Assembly (NCBI GenBank): GCA_947652115.1
Contig: OX393569.1
Span: 2,912,130-2,976,129, forward strand
DNA length: 64,000 bases
Reading direction: 5' to 3'
Source of the DNA: Blastomussa wellsi
Taxonomy: Eukaryota > Cnidaria > Anthozoa > Scleractinia > Plerogyridae
Every line of letters begins with the position of its first letter. The first letter of the stretch is position 1. The notes beneath the pieces are model-generated. The model had not been told where the DNA came from and did no database searches. It saw nothing but the letters and a program-made list of their open reading frames with translations. The translations under genes and the position numbers were made by a program. This document shows, one piece after another, positions 45,901 to 59,900 of the stretch.

Positions 45901-48900
45901 TCCATGAACACAAACAAGTTCTTAAAAGTAAATACAAGCAGAACATAAGAAGCAGAACAATGCAATTATAATCTTACTTGCGAGGAACAACGGTGTTAAT
46001 TTTTGTCCACAGCTCACAGCAAAGTGTTTGCACCCGTCGGGGTACTCCAGGCTCCAGCAATCTGGTTAGGGCTTGGACCAACACATCCATATATGCAATC
46101 AGGACACTAGGCTCTAGCTGCAACAGTCTTCTAAGTAACAGCATCGCAGGGCATGGATTGTCTGGCAGTAAATTCAGTGCTGTGCGACAACAACCAAACT
46201 AACAGTCAATTGAAAATTTCACACACACTGGTGAGCTACTGTATGTTTGAAACCATTGGTTAACAACGTGGCAGTAGCAGCTTTGTTTTCATTTAATATG
46301 TTCATGAATACAGGTATTTTGTTTACTTAACATGCAGAGAAAACTTGACCTTATAATTAAAAGGATTTACAGACATCCATTCTTCACCCCCAGGATCACA
46401 CTTCAGATTTAAAGGTCAAAGGAGCTATGCCATGGCATGTGCATGTTAAAAAATAAGTCCGCAAAGCGTAAGGTCAAATGTTTTATTAAAGTCTCGTGTA
46501 GGCATGCAAGGTACATGTATGTCCAATCTGCCTGTCTTGTTATTACTATAAATGAGAGTAATGACAGGCCCTCGACTCTCATATACAAACAAATAATTAT
46601 ATAATTTTTATTAAGAAAATCCGATGTTCCCTAATTGTGACTTATTTTGTAATCATCTAAATCATCTTCATCGTTAGCCATCCTTTCTCCACTTTGGTTT
46701 ATTAGTATCACCTTCATTACAGCGCTTTTCAATAACATGCAAACTCCGAAGTTCAAAACCTGACCAATGATTGTGTTTTTCTCTGCTGGCAATCATAATT
46801 ATGTTGACAGCTAATGAACCTTGAAAATCAAAACAAACAAAATGGCTCGAAGTCTACCAATCACAACTGACAAGCGTGACCTTTTGACCCTGTTGACGTG
46901 AACTTTTGTTTCCTGAGAGGTCCGCTTGATGATTGACAGCAGTGAAAAATGTAACTGTCAACATGAGCAGAGTTTGTGTGTTATTTAAAGGTACTATTAA
47001 TAATAAAATGTTGTTAAATGTTAATTTAACTAAGTTAACGACTAGGAGCAAGTTGCTCAGTGGTTCGTGCGACATTAGCTTTCATTAGTTCAGGGGTCTT
47101 GCTGCTGCCATGCTGCAGTCCTGGGCTGTTGTTAGGGCATTTTTGGCATTTGCAGGGTCAGCGGTATTCTGACGCATGTTATGCATGCGCAGTAGCATGT
47201 GCTTGTAGCTTTACTCAGCGTTCAGGGCGATTTTGTAGCTCGCAATTTTTAGTGTTCCCTCCCTCCTCTCCCTTTTTTCACGTTAGTTTTTAATTTATGT
47301 AGTACTACAGTACTTAATATTGTACTTTGTAGTTTCTTCCGCAGAATGAACTTCTAGTTCAGTGTGATGGGTGCTAGGGCTGGGGGTGGGGATCTTGGTT
47401 GGGTTGCAGGCAGGGCAGGCTTTTGGAGTTTATCTGGGTTTCGGGTCGGCAGCTCCAGCCCCGGATTCCTTGGCACCCAACCGCCATTTGCGATGAAGGC
47501 GTCAACTATAATTAAATAATAAGGGTAATGAAAGTAAAGACACTGTCACAAAATAATGTGATGTAGCTCCATTCAGCAAACTTTCAGACTGTACCTTCCT
47601 GTAGGCGAGACGGAGTACACAGCACATTAGGCAGTGGAGATGATGCCGACAAGTCTGGTGCAGTCAACACTTCCTCTTGTCTCAACCAGTCATCCACCAG
47701 ACACAAGTGAGGCAAATGAGAGTTGATGAGCTGCAGCAGAGGAGCATAAAGACCTCTGAATTCCTGACGACGACTTCTTGCTTGCTCCAGCAGATGCTTA
47801 ACAGGAATTTGTGACAATAACATGGGTGACAACCACTGTGGCTGAATGCTGTTAGAGACTAAAATCATGAAAGAAATACAAATGTACATTCAGCTTCAAT
47901 AGTATTTAATTATGCTGTATGCCAACTTATTTCAAGTCTCCCATATATGGGTCACCAAAATCTCCCAGATAGTGCTTAGACAAAGGTGTTGTAACACTTG
48001 TTTTGGCTGATGTTTTGCATAAGTATGAATCAAAATATTTGAAGCATTTTTGTGAATGAATTGTGGGAGCTCTATTTTTACCATGTTTTGGGAGCCAAAA
48101 AGAGGTATCTTGATGAAAAATTGGCGCATTATGGATTTCAACTTTTTAAGGTTGGCATCTCTGGCACCATGTTATTGTAATTGGAGTGGGTTTTGATTGA
48201 CAAAACTCATTGTGTGGTTAGCACGATGGATTCCAGATCTGTTTGATCAAGTCAGGTTAGAGCCCTGGTTAGAGTCCTTATGTGATGTGTTTTATGGGCA
48301 ATACACTTCATATTCAGAGTATTTCACTTAACCCAGGTGAATTTATAATAATGGGTACTGACAAATTTAATGCTGAGAGGGTGGGGTGGGGTAAACATTA
48401 ACTGAGCCACTTTGCCCAAAGCCCACTTAAAATTACTGTATGGAAAAGTTAACTGAAGATCACTATTGGGAAATTATAACTAATTACAACTGTTGGGCAC
48501 CACATATAATAATGTAACCCACTAACTGAATTACAAATGGACAGTTCACAGGCAGACATTTTGTTATTAGTGTAAGTGGTACCATACCTAAAGACTTCAT
48601 GTTGGACAGAAGACAGTCTTGATATGTAAGAACATAATATAACATCAAAATTTGGGATGTGAGGTGAGATGACATTTCTGTTGCCACATACACAGAACTC
48701 CTTCTCATAGGACTAAGAGGAAGTCCATGGATTCTAAAAGCTGCTCCTTCTTCCTAGATGTTTTAAACAATAGAAAAGAATCGATACGGAAGCTGTCGAA
48801 GCCAAATTGCTATCAACTAGCAGAAACTGACATGAAAAGGAAACTTGTAATCCATAGAGAACAGTAACTCTCACTCAAACAGTCAACTCCCCCACATAAG

Positions 48901-51900
48901 GTGGCAGCCCGAATACCTCACTCTTGCGGACTTTCCACATAACAGACTTTCATACACCTTAGTAAAAATACTTGAAGGATATTTTTCACATCATGCCTAA
49001 AATTTCAATATTCACAGGTGACAAGTAGTATAGTGTGTGGTGGATAAGTATTCATATAAGGTGATTCAGACAACTAAATACTGTATTGCCACCAATGTGT
49101 GGCAAAGGACCGACTTTTATCCTTGCTACTCTGCCCACTTTCTTCAACTGCCCTGCCTATTTTTCTTGGTGAATTTTAACTCAGTAATAACGTTTTAAGA
49201 AACTTTGTTGAATAAAGTGTTGAATAAACCTTCAGCAGAAGAGCAACTCAGTAGAAGTCCAGTTAAAAGGATTCTATTTCCTTTAAGTGGTATTGTCGTG
49301 GCTGGTCTTGGAAAAATAAATTTGAGTGACATCATTTTTCCAGCTCGGCTCAAGTGGGCAGTTACCAACAACAGTGGTGACAGGGTGACAGCACGTGAGC
49401 CACAGGAATTACGGGAATTTGTCAATGGAAGTGGGTAGGGCAGTTGAAAAAAATTAGATCCCATTTCACACACACCTAAGGGTTGGGGCAGTGAAACTCG
49501 AGTCTTACAGCCTATAAAATCACGGCTAAACTGACCAATCAGTTTTCATGAACCAGACTTATAACATTCGACTGACAAACAACTCTTCACATGACTCTGA
49601 TGATGACTTCCGCTGAGTCAGGTCGTCGAAACGTCAGCCCCTCTAACCGACAACAGTCCTTCTCAGGACTACCCTCACCCGGATGATCAAACTACCGGTA
49701 CATGATTGACTGTTACCCCCGGGTTCAAACCATTTACTGTATGTGTTTTGAGCAAGCATTTCCAGACGGCGTTTCTATGGTTAATCTTTTCCTGTCATCT
49801 AGATGTACCAAAAGAGATTATTGTAGTAAGGGTGTACATTATTATGAGGAGAACTAAATGGAAATTTTGAATACTGTATTTTAAACCTGGCAAGGTGTCA
49901 ACTATCTGTGATTACAGAACAACTTTGACTTGTAATAGATACCTGTTGATCCGCTGCAAATACTGACATCACCTCTGCATCAGAAAATCCATGCAGTGTA
50001 AAAACAGATTCTTTGTTCTTAGCTGATTTAGATACAGGATTGATCACTGAATGTACAAGGGCTTCAAGAAGAGGTACTACCAGGGGGTGAAGTGGGGTTA
50101 TACAACAGCAGATCTGCTTGTAAACCCAGTCCTAAAAAATAGATTGAGTAAATAATGAGACACATGGTATTGGGTTGTTTTGCAAAAGCCATCACGTTGT
50201 TTCAAAGCTCTCTCCATTCATAGCAAAGTTGTTTTTAAAAACAGTGATTAATTCTTAACCACGATTTGAAAGTTAACCAAATGTCCTTTTCTACTCAGTT
50301 ATACCATTCTTTGAGGAAAATTTCAGTGCCAGTTACAGTTTAACTGTGTCCTGCTTTCTACGTCCTCTAAATGGGATGCTAAACAATTTTACAGGTTACT
50401 ACCCAGTATTCAGTCAGCAGTGGTTTCAAAACAGTTCTGCCAGCTACTTCATTGTATGTCGCCAGCTACTCTGACCATAACAATCAGCTCGTGACAAACA
50501 ATCTCGGCATTGCTTCAGCCGCCTACTTTTCCAGAGTCGGCCACCTACTTTAAAACATTGTGAAACTCCTGGGTCAGGTGCCCCAACAATTTGCCAGCAC
50601 CCATTTATACTCCTGGGTAGAGAGTGACCCAAGCCGAGGCTTGAACCCGGGCTGTTAGATCTGGAGTCGAGCATGCAAAGCATCCATTGTATCTCCCACT
50701 AAAACCAGATAGAGGTGAATTGATCCCAAGATAAACCCAATAATCTACTGCATTAATGGACATGAATAATTATGTACAGCGACATTCCTAGCACATACTA
50801 TTCCTAGCTACTTCAAACTACAAAATCCAGTGAGAGTACCTAATACAAATTATTAGATTTTAGCCAAGCCTAAAAAAAGAGCTCTATATTTTTTGCTCAT
50901 TTTACTTGAGCCTGAAATCCAATGACATGTGACCTTGGTGAGCTCAACACCCAAGCCTGTCATAGTATCTTGTGATACGGGTTAGCAGATACCTTGTTTT
51001 GACAGCTGTCAATTCACCATAAAAATAATGATGAAAGCTGATGTTAACCTTAACAATCACCAAGATCTATATCTAGTATGAGGCCTCCCCTCCACCTCCC
51101 CCGGAGTCTGTATGGACAGATGCTAGTACAGTCACATGACTACCAAATTTTTTACCTATGGTGCACCCCTGGCATGCTTTGCGCACTGGAGCTCTGCTAT
51201 TTAAACTAACACCATAAGACTTCATCTTAGTTTACAACTAAATAATATAATTCTGACCTTGACTGGTACTGCATGTTTGGTGAATGCTCGGGACCGGAGC
51301 AGTTGATGAACACAGTGAATTGGAAGAAATCCCGCATCGTCAGAGCTAAGCTGTGGCGTTACATGAACTGTCACTGCATGAGCTGTCACAACCTGTCACG
51401 ACAGTGCATTATTATAGTTGAACTGAATAACACTTAGCAGTTTTAATACTATCTTGCTGTGTTTGCCCAATGTGTAAATAAATTAAAAATTATTATGACA
51501 AACCTTTTCAGGAAATATCTCCTGTGTAAAGAGAGTTTTCATTCTTGTGAGTGAGCCTAGTCTGATGTTCATCCCAAGCACAGAACACACAAGATCAGCA
51601 ATGGCTTCCACTTGATTGGCATGAAAGTGTATTGCTATCATAAGAAGAATTTCTCCAAATGATGCATGCACACCACTTGCAGCTTCATAGTGAGCTTCCT
51701 CCTTGGACAGCCACTTGATCCACTGCGTTGCAATCTGTTCATGCTCTGGTGAACTGTTGGAATTGAATTTATTTTAGCCACCCCCTCTTTTAAGCCACTG
51801 CCACCCCCACCCCTCCCCCTCCCCTCTGCATAAAAAATGCACTCTGCCACTGAAGTCCAATGATTATTTTACGTCATGGAAGTCCAGTTTGTAACATGAT

Positions 51901-54900
51901 TATAGTTTATATCATTCATAATCATCGGGTGAATGATCAAGTGTAATAACCTCTAAAAAGACTGTTAGTATTGATAGTGTATGCTAAATGTACAGAGAGA
52001 TGCTTGAATAAATCTGTGCTGTCTTCAGTAAATACACGGATAGACGAGGTGGTGAAGTCAGTAGCAGAACTAAGAGCTAGTCTTCAGTACTCACAACAGG
52101 ATATTGATGACCTTAAAAAGTCGAATGGCGAACTGGCTACGATAGAAGACGAACTCGATGACATCCAGTATACTCTGGACAAACATGAAGACAAAATGGA
52201 GTACCTTGAAAATCAAAGTCGTCGAAACAACATTCGAATTGATGGAATCGCTGAAGTAGGCAATGAAACGTGGCTTGACACAGAAACAAAGGCAAAAGAA
52301 ATATTGAAGGAAAAGTTGAATTTGGATTACGAACCAGAAATCGAGCGAGCGCACCGCATTGGTCCGAAACCAAGAACAACAGCTCCCAACGTGGCTGATG
52401 GCTTGAGATCCAGACCAAGGACCATAGTCTGCCGACTACGAGATTGGAAACAGAAAGAGGGGATCCTTCGTGCAGCTAGACAAACCAAGCCAACGGGTCT
52501 GTTTGTGAGTGAAGACCTTGCAGCGGAAACCTTGGATAAGCGAAGTAGTCAACTTGATAAACTAAAGGAAGCCAAGAGAGCAGGAAAGATTGCATATTTT
52601 GTATTGGACAGATTAATTGTTAAGGACAGGCCTCCTCGTGAGTCCAGATAAGTTTTTTATTCTCTTCTATAATGGCTTTAAGTAATATTTTACCATTTAG
52701 TCAACTAGACGATGAGGAATTTGCGTTGATGTTGTATGAACTCCAAAATGGCCCTGCTCATTATGATCATGATCGTTTATCCCAATTACTTTTTAATCCC
52801 TTAACTTCCAACCTTAACCGTTATCTCATACGCTCAGAAGATATAGACCCTGACGCTCATGTTAATACTGATAGTCGCTGTGATTATTACGTTGAAGATA
52901 AATTTAACGAAACGCTACACAGCAAAATCAGAAATAACAATCATTTCTCCATTTTTCATCTCAACATTAGAAGTCTTCAAAATAAATTAGACGATCTAAC
53001 AACCTTGCTAGCCAACCTAGATGTAAAATTTTCTATCGTTGGAATAACTGAAACTTGGCTACAAAACTCGGCTTATAATGTGGATATCGACGGGTACGAT
53101 TTTGTTTTTAAAAATCGCTCATTCAAATCAGGCGGGGGGGTTGGATTGTACGTGTCAAACGATCTTAACTTCAAAATCCGTGAAGACATAAGAGTGCCTA
53201 ATGAGGAGGTGATGGAACCATTGTTTATCGAGATCATAAGACCTCATGGGAAAAATATTATTGTGGGCATAATTTACAGACCACCAAACCAAAGTGTCGA
53301 TGTCTTCGTTGACAACTTCAATGAAATTTTAGTTAAAGTCTCAAGAGAAAACAAGATATGCTACTTAATGGGCGATTTCAACCTGAACCTGTTAAACCAC
53401 CAAAATCATGTTGCCACTGGCAAATTTCTAGACGGGCTTCATTCCTGTATGTTCTCGCCGTTGATTTCGTTACCATCCAGGATAACATCTCACAGTGCAA
53501 CTCTCATTGATAACATTTTTACCAATTACTTTGAACACCATTACCGAACAGCTGGGTTATTGTTGGCTGATATCTTGGACCATTTACCTATATTTTCCAT
53601 TTGTTCCAATGACATTTCCAACCTAAGGTCCAGAGAAATTATATTTGTGCGTAATAAGAACGAAGCGAACACTTTGGACTTTCTCCAACAACTTGGAAGT
53701 ACTGATTGGTCACAAATTCCTGGATACAATGATCCTAAAATCTGTTACGACAGATTTCTTAGTAAATTTTCGCAGATTTACAATTCATGTTTTCCACTCA
53801 AAAAATTAAAGAGAAAGAATCAACTTAAGAAGCCTTGGTTATCGAAGGGCTTACTCAAATGTGTAAAACGTAAGAACAAACTATACAAGCAATATCTTTC
53901 TGATACATCTGCTCAGAACAAAGCGCTGTATAAAGAGTATAGGAACAAACTAAATCACTCCTTGAGAATTGCCAAAAGGCTATATTATGATAAAAAACTA
54001 AATGAGTCCAAAACCAACATGAGAGCTACTTGGAGGTTGCTCAACGATCTCATATATAAAAGAAAACCAAAACTAAAATCCAACCAATCATTTAAAGCAG
54101 ATGATCTGGAAATAACTGATCCAGTAGCTATTGCAAACAAATTTTGTCAATATTTTTCCAACATCGGGCCAAACCTGGCCAAGGGAATACGATCAAGCAT
54201 ATCCCACAAAAATTTTTTATCTGGAACTTTCAATCAATCGATTTTTCTAAACTTGGCAACGGAAGAAGAAATTATTGCTATTGCAAACCAATTTCAATCT
54301 GGTAAAGCTGCTGGTTATGACAACATTCCTATGTCTATTATAAAGCAGTCTATAAACTTCATTTCTTCTCCGCTTACGCACATTGTTAATTTATCTATTA
54401 TGCATGGTATTGTTCCAGACCAAATGAAAATCGCTCGTGTGGTGCCTATTTTCAAAACTGGCGACAAAGCTATTTTTTCTAATTATAGGCCTGTTTCCAT
54501 CCTTCCTTGCTTTTCAAAATTCCTAGAGCGTATTGTTTATAATCGCATTTTAAGTTATCTAAATGATTTCCACATTCTTTGTGATAACCAATATGGGTTT
54601 AGAAAAAATCATTCTACCACTCATGCACTTATCGACTTGTATGACAAAATTTCGTCTGCTCTGAAAGAACTCAATTTGTTGAATACAATAGATTGAGATC
54701 AACCCCTCATAAGATCTGCTGTGGGGTTCCGCAAGGGTCAATTCTAGGCCCGCTGTTTTTTATCTTATACATAAATGATTTGAACAACGCTTCAAATCTT
54801 GAATCAATCATATTCGCAGACGACACAAATTTATTCATCTCACACAAAGACCCTGATTTGTTAATTAGTACCCTAAACTGCGAATTAATTAAACTGTCAA

Positions 54901-56932
54901 ATTGGTTCAGAGCAAACAGACTCTCTTTGAACTTAACTAAAACAAATTTCATGGAATTCAAACCACGACAAAAAAAAACTTCCTCAGACTTTAATGTTGT
55001 TATTAATGAGAGAACCATTGCACAGGTCAATGAAACAGTCTTTCTTGGGGTAGTTTTAGATGACAACTTAACTTGGAAGTCTCATATATCTAGCCTAGCG
55101 GATAAAATATCTAAATCTATTGGTATAATTTTTAGATCTAGTTTTTATCTTTCAACTCCCTCTCTTCGCATGTTATACAACGCAATGATACTTCCATACC
55201 TTAATTACTGTAATCTAGTCTGGGGATCAACTTATAAAACTAACCTTCAAAGAATCGTAATTTTGCAAAAACGTGTAATTAGGATAGTGAACAAGTCCTA
55301 TTATAATGCTCATACAGAACCTATTTTTAAGAAGCTTAACTTGCTTAAATTTCAAGATATTCATTTAATGCATCTAGGTCAGCTTATGTTCTCGTTTAAG
55401 AAGGCTATTCTCCCTCGAAAATTTGAGAACATATTCGCAATCAACAACCAAATCCATTGCTACAATACAAGGCATGCAAATTCCTTTCGTCTTCCGTTAT
55501 GTAGAACAAATATCCGGCAATTCTCCGTATTCTTTCAAGGTCCCAAATTCTTCAATTCTCTTTCACCTGAAATTTCGGGCACTTCATCACTGGCATCTTT
55601 CAAAAAAAAACTTAAAGCATATATTATTGATAACTATTAACTCTGTTTTCAAATAAGACTTGTCATAAATTATCTAATATCAGTCATCTCGTGTTTATTG
55701 TGAGGGAACTTAAGCTTACAAGCCCCGTGGTTTTTTATTAGGTTCCCTCGCCATTTTGCTTTCCACCTTAACATATTATACTGTAGTTTTGTATTTTCAT
55801 CGTTATCTGTATATTGAGCTGTTTTTATTTATTAATCATTGTATTATAATTCTATTTTTGGCAAATCAAAAAATAAATAAAAATAAATAAATAAAATAAA
55901 TAAAGTTAACATAATCCTATTGGGTAAGTATCCTTGTAGTGTACATCAGGCAACATTTTGCTAACCTAATAAGCCACCCCTCAAAAGAGCTCAGCTGCTT
56001 TCAGTGTGTGAGAGCTTCATTTCTGGGCCCTCAACAAGAAAACCACACGTTTGTTGCTGCTGAGACAATGACACAACTTACCTCATTATGTTAGTACACA
56101 CCAGAAGGGTACATAGACCAACCACTACAAATCTCACCCCTGCAGCAGTAGGCGGGGGATGACATGTCACCAATCTGAGCAATGCTTCCGACTCCTGTTG
56201 GGTGAGCTTCATGCTGGCCAGTCTTTTAAGAGCACAATACAGGCGCAAGAAGGCTGTTCCTTGGATCACATCTTCATCACGAATCTCCACTGTTTCAAAT
56301 ATTTCCATGTTTATCTGTGGAGTTGATGAACTTTCTTCTGTGACCTCATAGTCTGTGCTTACTGCCATGGCTGTTAAATGAATTAAACTGATTCGTAATC
56401 AATAACAGCTGCAATGAATGTTGCTTTAGTTCTAATAATATATTAAATTCATCAACATTAGATGAATGTGGGTAGGCCCGTGGTGTACATGTACCTGAGA
56501 GATTGGGGGAGACAAGAACTGTATCCGAGTGTAGTGGGTAACTATGACAACCAAGTGTAGTGGGTAACCATGATAACCCTGTAAGAGGCATCCACTCAGG
56601 CACCATAAAACTGCTAATAAGTGGAAAACTAACCACATTCGCCATGGTATTATACTTACCAAAAGTAGAAGAGCAGCAAACTTGCGAGCGTGTGCAACAT
56701 ACACAATTCAAACAAAATGACCTGAACTCAACAGGGGAGCACAGTAAATTCCCTAGCACTCTCTGTAAGGTTGTACGACCACCTCAGTTACTTAGAATGC
56801 GAAATGTGGGCCAGGACTGTCTCAAGTTTAACTTAGCCTAAATTACATTCAGCCGCATATAAAAATATATTAACAGCTTCATCGCATAATGGAGGTTGGG
56901 TGCCTGTAGCATCCAGGAGCTTCCACTATTGG

Positions 56933-56976
<44 letters not shown>

Positions 56977-59900
56977 TGGCAACCCAGCCATGAGCCCCCA
57001 CGTGAAAGGAAAGAAAGGCACCTGTCATACTGAATAAAACAGTGGAAATAAAGGGAGGGGAAGCAGGAACAGCTCCAACGAAGAGCTCCCATGCCAAAAC
57101 ACGCTAAAACGCTGAGAAACGCCAAATGCTAAAACCTGCTTTAGTCAGAGAGCACATGGAAACCTGGCGCATGCACACATCCAAAACACCACTGACTGCG
57201 AAGGAACGCAGACGCTCTTTGTTGTTAACTCCGTTAAATTGCATTTAACTGCATTAAAAAATCAAAAACAAGATCATAAAAATAAAAACTGCACAAACCA
57301 CCTTGTAATATCTCTAGAGTTTCTTCATCTTGGTGATTTACATCATCATCACCCGGGACTGTATTCTGTAAGGCGACTGCAATGCCAGCTTTGTTGTCTT
57401 GTGAATTTATTCCTTTCTTTGCACCATTAGGAACCAATAATGACATCTCCTTTAACAGTTGGCTTCTTAGGGAAGACAAGATTGATGTGTTGGACTGGAA
57501 GAAAAAGCAAATAATTTTATAGCAGAGATCAGTGTTTTCAAACTGCACTTCTTCATAACAAATACAATTTGAGTGGGATTATCATTTAATTCATGTGATC
57601 CATAGAAAAAAACTCATTTGCACTGTCAAATAATTTAGTTAACATAATCATTTTGCTCTGCAACTATAAACGTTTCTTTTCCATAGCGAAAACCAAGGTA
57701 TACTAGTAGTTCAAATCATAAACTCTAACAGTTTGCTTCCATACCTTTTGTCCAATTCTAACAAATGAAGAAAACCAGTTTCTGGCTTTTGTATCTCCTC
57801 CCAGAAGAAGACCACTAAGAAATGTCACAAGGTCACTTGTGCACAAGGAACCTTCAAGATACAAATTAAAATTCAATAATTAAAAGCATTCACGATAAAT
57901 GAAGGATGCTAACTTCAAAACTCAGTCATAAAGTATATGTCACACTTTAAGTAACTCTTAAAAGAAGTCACAGCTTTTGACACTGATTGCTCTTTGTTTT
58001 GCATGGCCTTTTCAAAAGGACATGCACAAATATTTGTCAGTGGTAGTTAATAGGTTCTTTTCCCTGTCTTGATATTCTTGTGTTCTCATTATTAACACTG
58101 AATGCAATGGAGGTTCAGTCTTACCATTACTGTCAACACCAAAGTCAAGGATAAGAGCCACAGCAAGACCAGGCATGCGGCACAATCTGAGTGCCCCAGA
58201 ATGCACAATAAGGGCATAGGTTGGGTTCATTGCACAGAGTTGACGCAAGGCTTGAGTTCGAACCATTCCACCAAGACTACCTTCATCCTGTACTTCACCA
58301 CGCTCCAGTAATGAAGTGCAAACTACAGATAATAAGTTCCGGCCAACAGTTAAATCAAAGTCTAAAATTCTCCGTGAGGTAATCTAATCAAATGTTTGGT
58401 AATAGTGAACCCAATTGAACACTAATTGTCTGATTGGGTTCGATAATTGATACAGTAATCACATAAACAAACTCATAATACAAATTATTTTGTCAACTGA
58501 TTACTGAACATTCAACAAGCTAACCCAATCTACATGTAACAGTGCAGGAAGCTTACGTTTCAAAACGTATTAATATGAAAATAGCCCTCACCTTGTTCAA
58601 AGCTATCAGGGGCATTAGCCACAAGTTGGCACAGTAGCCATGGACCATGTTTGACTCTGAGTAGGGCTTCAGCAAGTTGATTCAATGCAAGAAGTGATGG
58701 CAGCTCTGCTTGAGCAATACAGATCACATCTGAAACTTCTTCTAGATAAACCTCACTCTCAAACAGTTCACATTTCTCAGGAATGAATTCCTCCCTAACA
58801 TCTACCTGAGAATTGTACAAAGGAGAGTTAAATACTGATACCCAACTCACTGATACAGTTAAAGGATAATGTAGAATGGCTCATTATCTTGTTAGCACAT
58901 AGTCAACAAAAACACAGTTAGATGCTGGTTCAGTATAAAAGCAACCCCATTCCCAGGGTCTCTTCCTGGGAATGAGGTTGGATCATTCTAGTTACGTATC
59001 TCGTTGCCAAAAAAATCAGAATTGTCAACTCCAATCACAAAAATGCCGTTGATGGCCATGAAAACTACAAAATCCCCCCCCCAAAAAAAATAAGAACTGA
59101 GCCTGCGATACAATGGAAATCCATTATCTGGTCAGCAGTCAACTTCAAAAAAACACATGACCTCGACGAGTCCTTACCTGAGCCCATGGTATGGTCATGT
59201 GATGCTGGCCAGCAGATACCTTATTTTGACAGCTGTCAATCGATCATAAAATGTCAGACTATCTGAAAAGATGTTGACTATACACAATATCCCACAATAC
59301 GCAAACTCGTTCCCATGGCTAATCTGTGTGTATGTATCGTCATATGGACGGACAGTCGCGTGAATTTTTCAGCTGTGAATGGGTTCCCAAAAATTCTAAG
59401 CTATGGGGCTCCGCTTGCCTTCGACACACCCAGAAGCTCCGCTAAAAATCATTTCTGGAGGAGTAGCTCTGAAGGCATTCTTTAATCTTTCAAAAATCTC
59501 TGAAGGGGTGAAGAGAAAAGTTGCCTTTTATCTGAAGGAGTTAAGAGAAATTGGGTTATTTTTGACGAGGAGCATGATCCTTTTTCTTGGGGGGAAGTTT
59601 TGACTTACCTCATCAACTGGGGCAGGAGTGGGATGTGGCCCAATGGCCCAAAGCAAAAGTACATGTACACCTTGATGGGCTCACCTGGCTCATAATACGA
59701 AGGAGCTCACTCAGAACCAGCCTAAGGCGCCTTGAGGGCTCACTTCGCTCGAACTCCAAAGCAAGACCATTTTGTAAGGACTCAACAAGAACACTAGAGG
59801 TCGTACTGCCGCCAACCTTTCTCCTCAATTGTTGTTCTTTCAATGCGTCTTGCTCGAGAAAACTAAAATCCACGGACAACAGTGCTACAATTGAATTTAC

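Larger units (their letters stand above)
51965..55908 (+). mobile_element. CR1/L2-like LINE, antisense in INTS2 intron 6
   Basis: Two open frames (51971-52651 and 52672-55640) followed by a 225-bp 3' UTR and an A/T-rich tail of AAATA units ending near 55908. The first frame has no ATG near its open start, so the 5' end looks truncated; the left boundary is approximate. No clear target duplication was found. The endonuclease-RT order and the C-terminal ILPYLNYCNLVWG-type segment point to the CR1/L2 group. Opposite orientation to the host gene. Confidence 0.88.
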
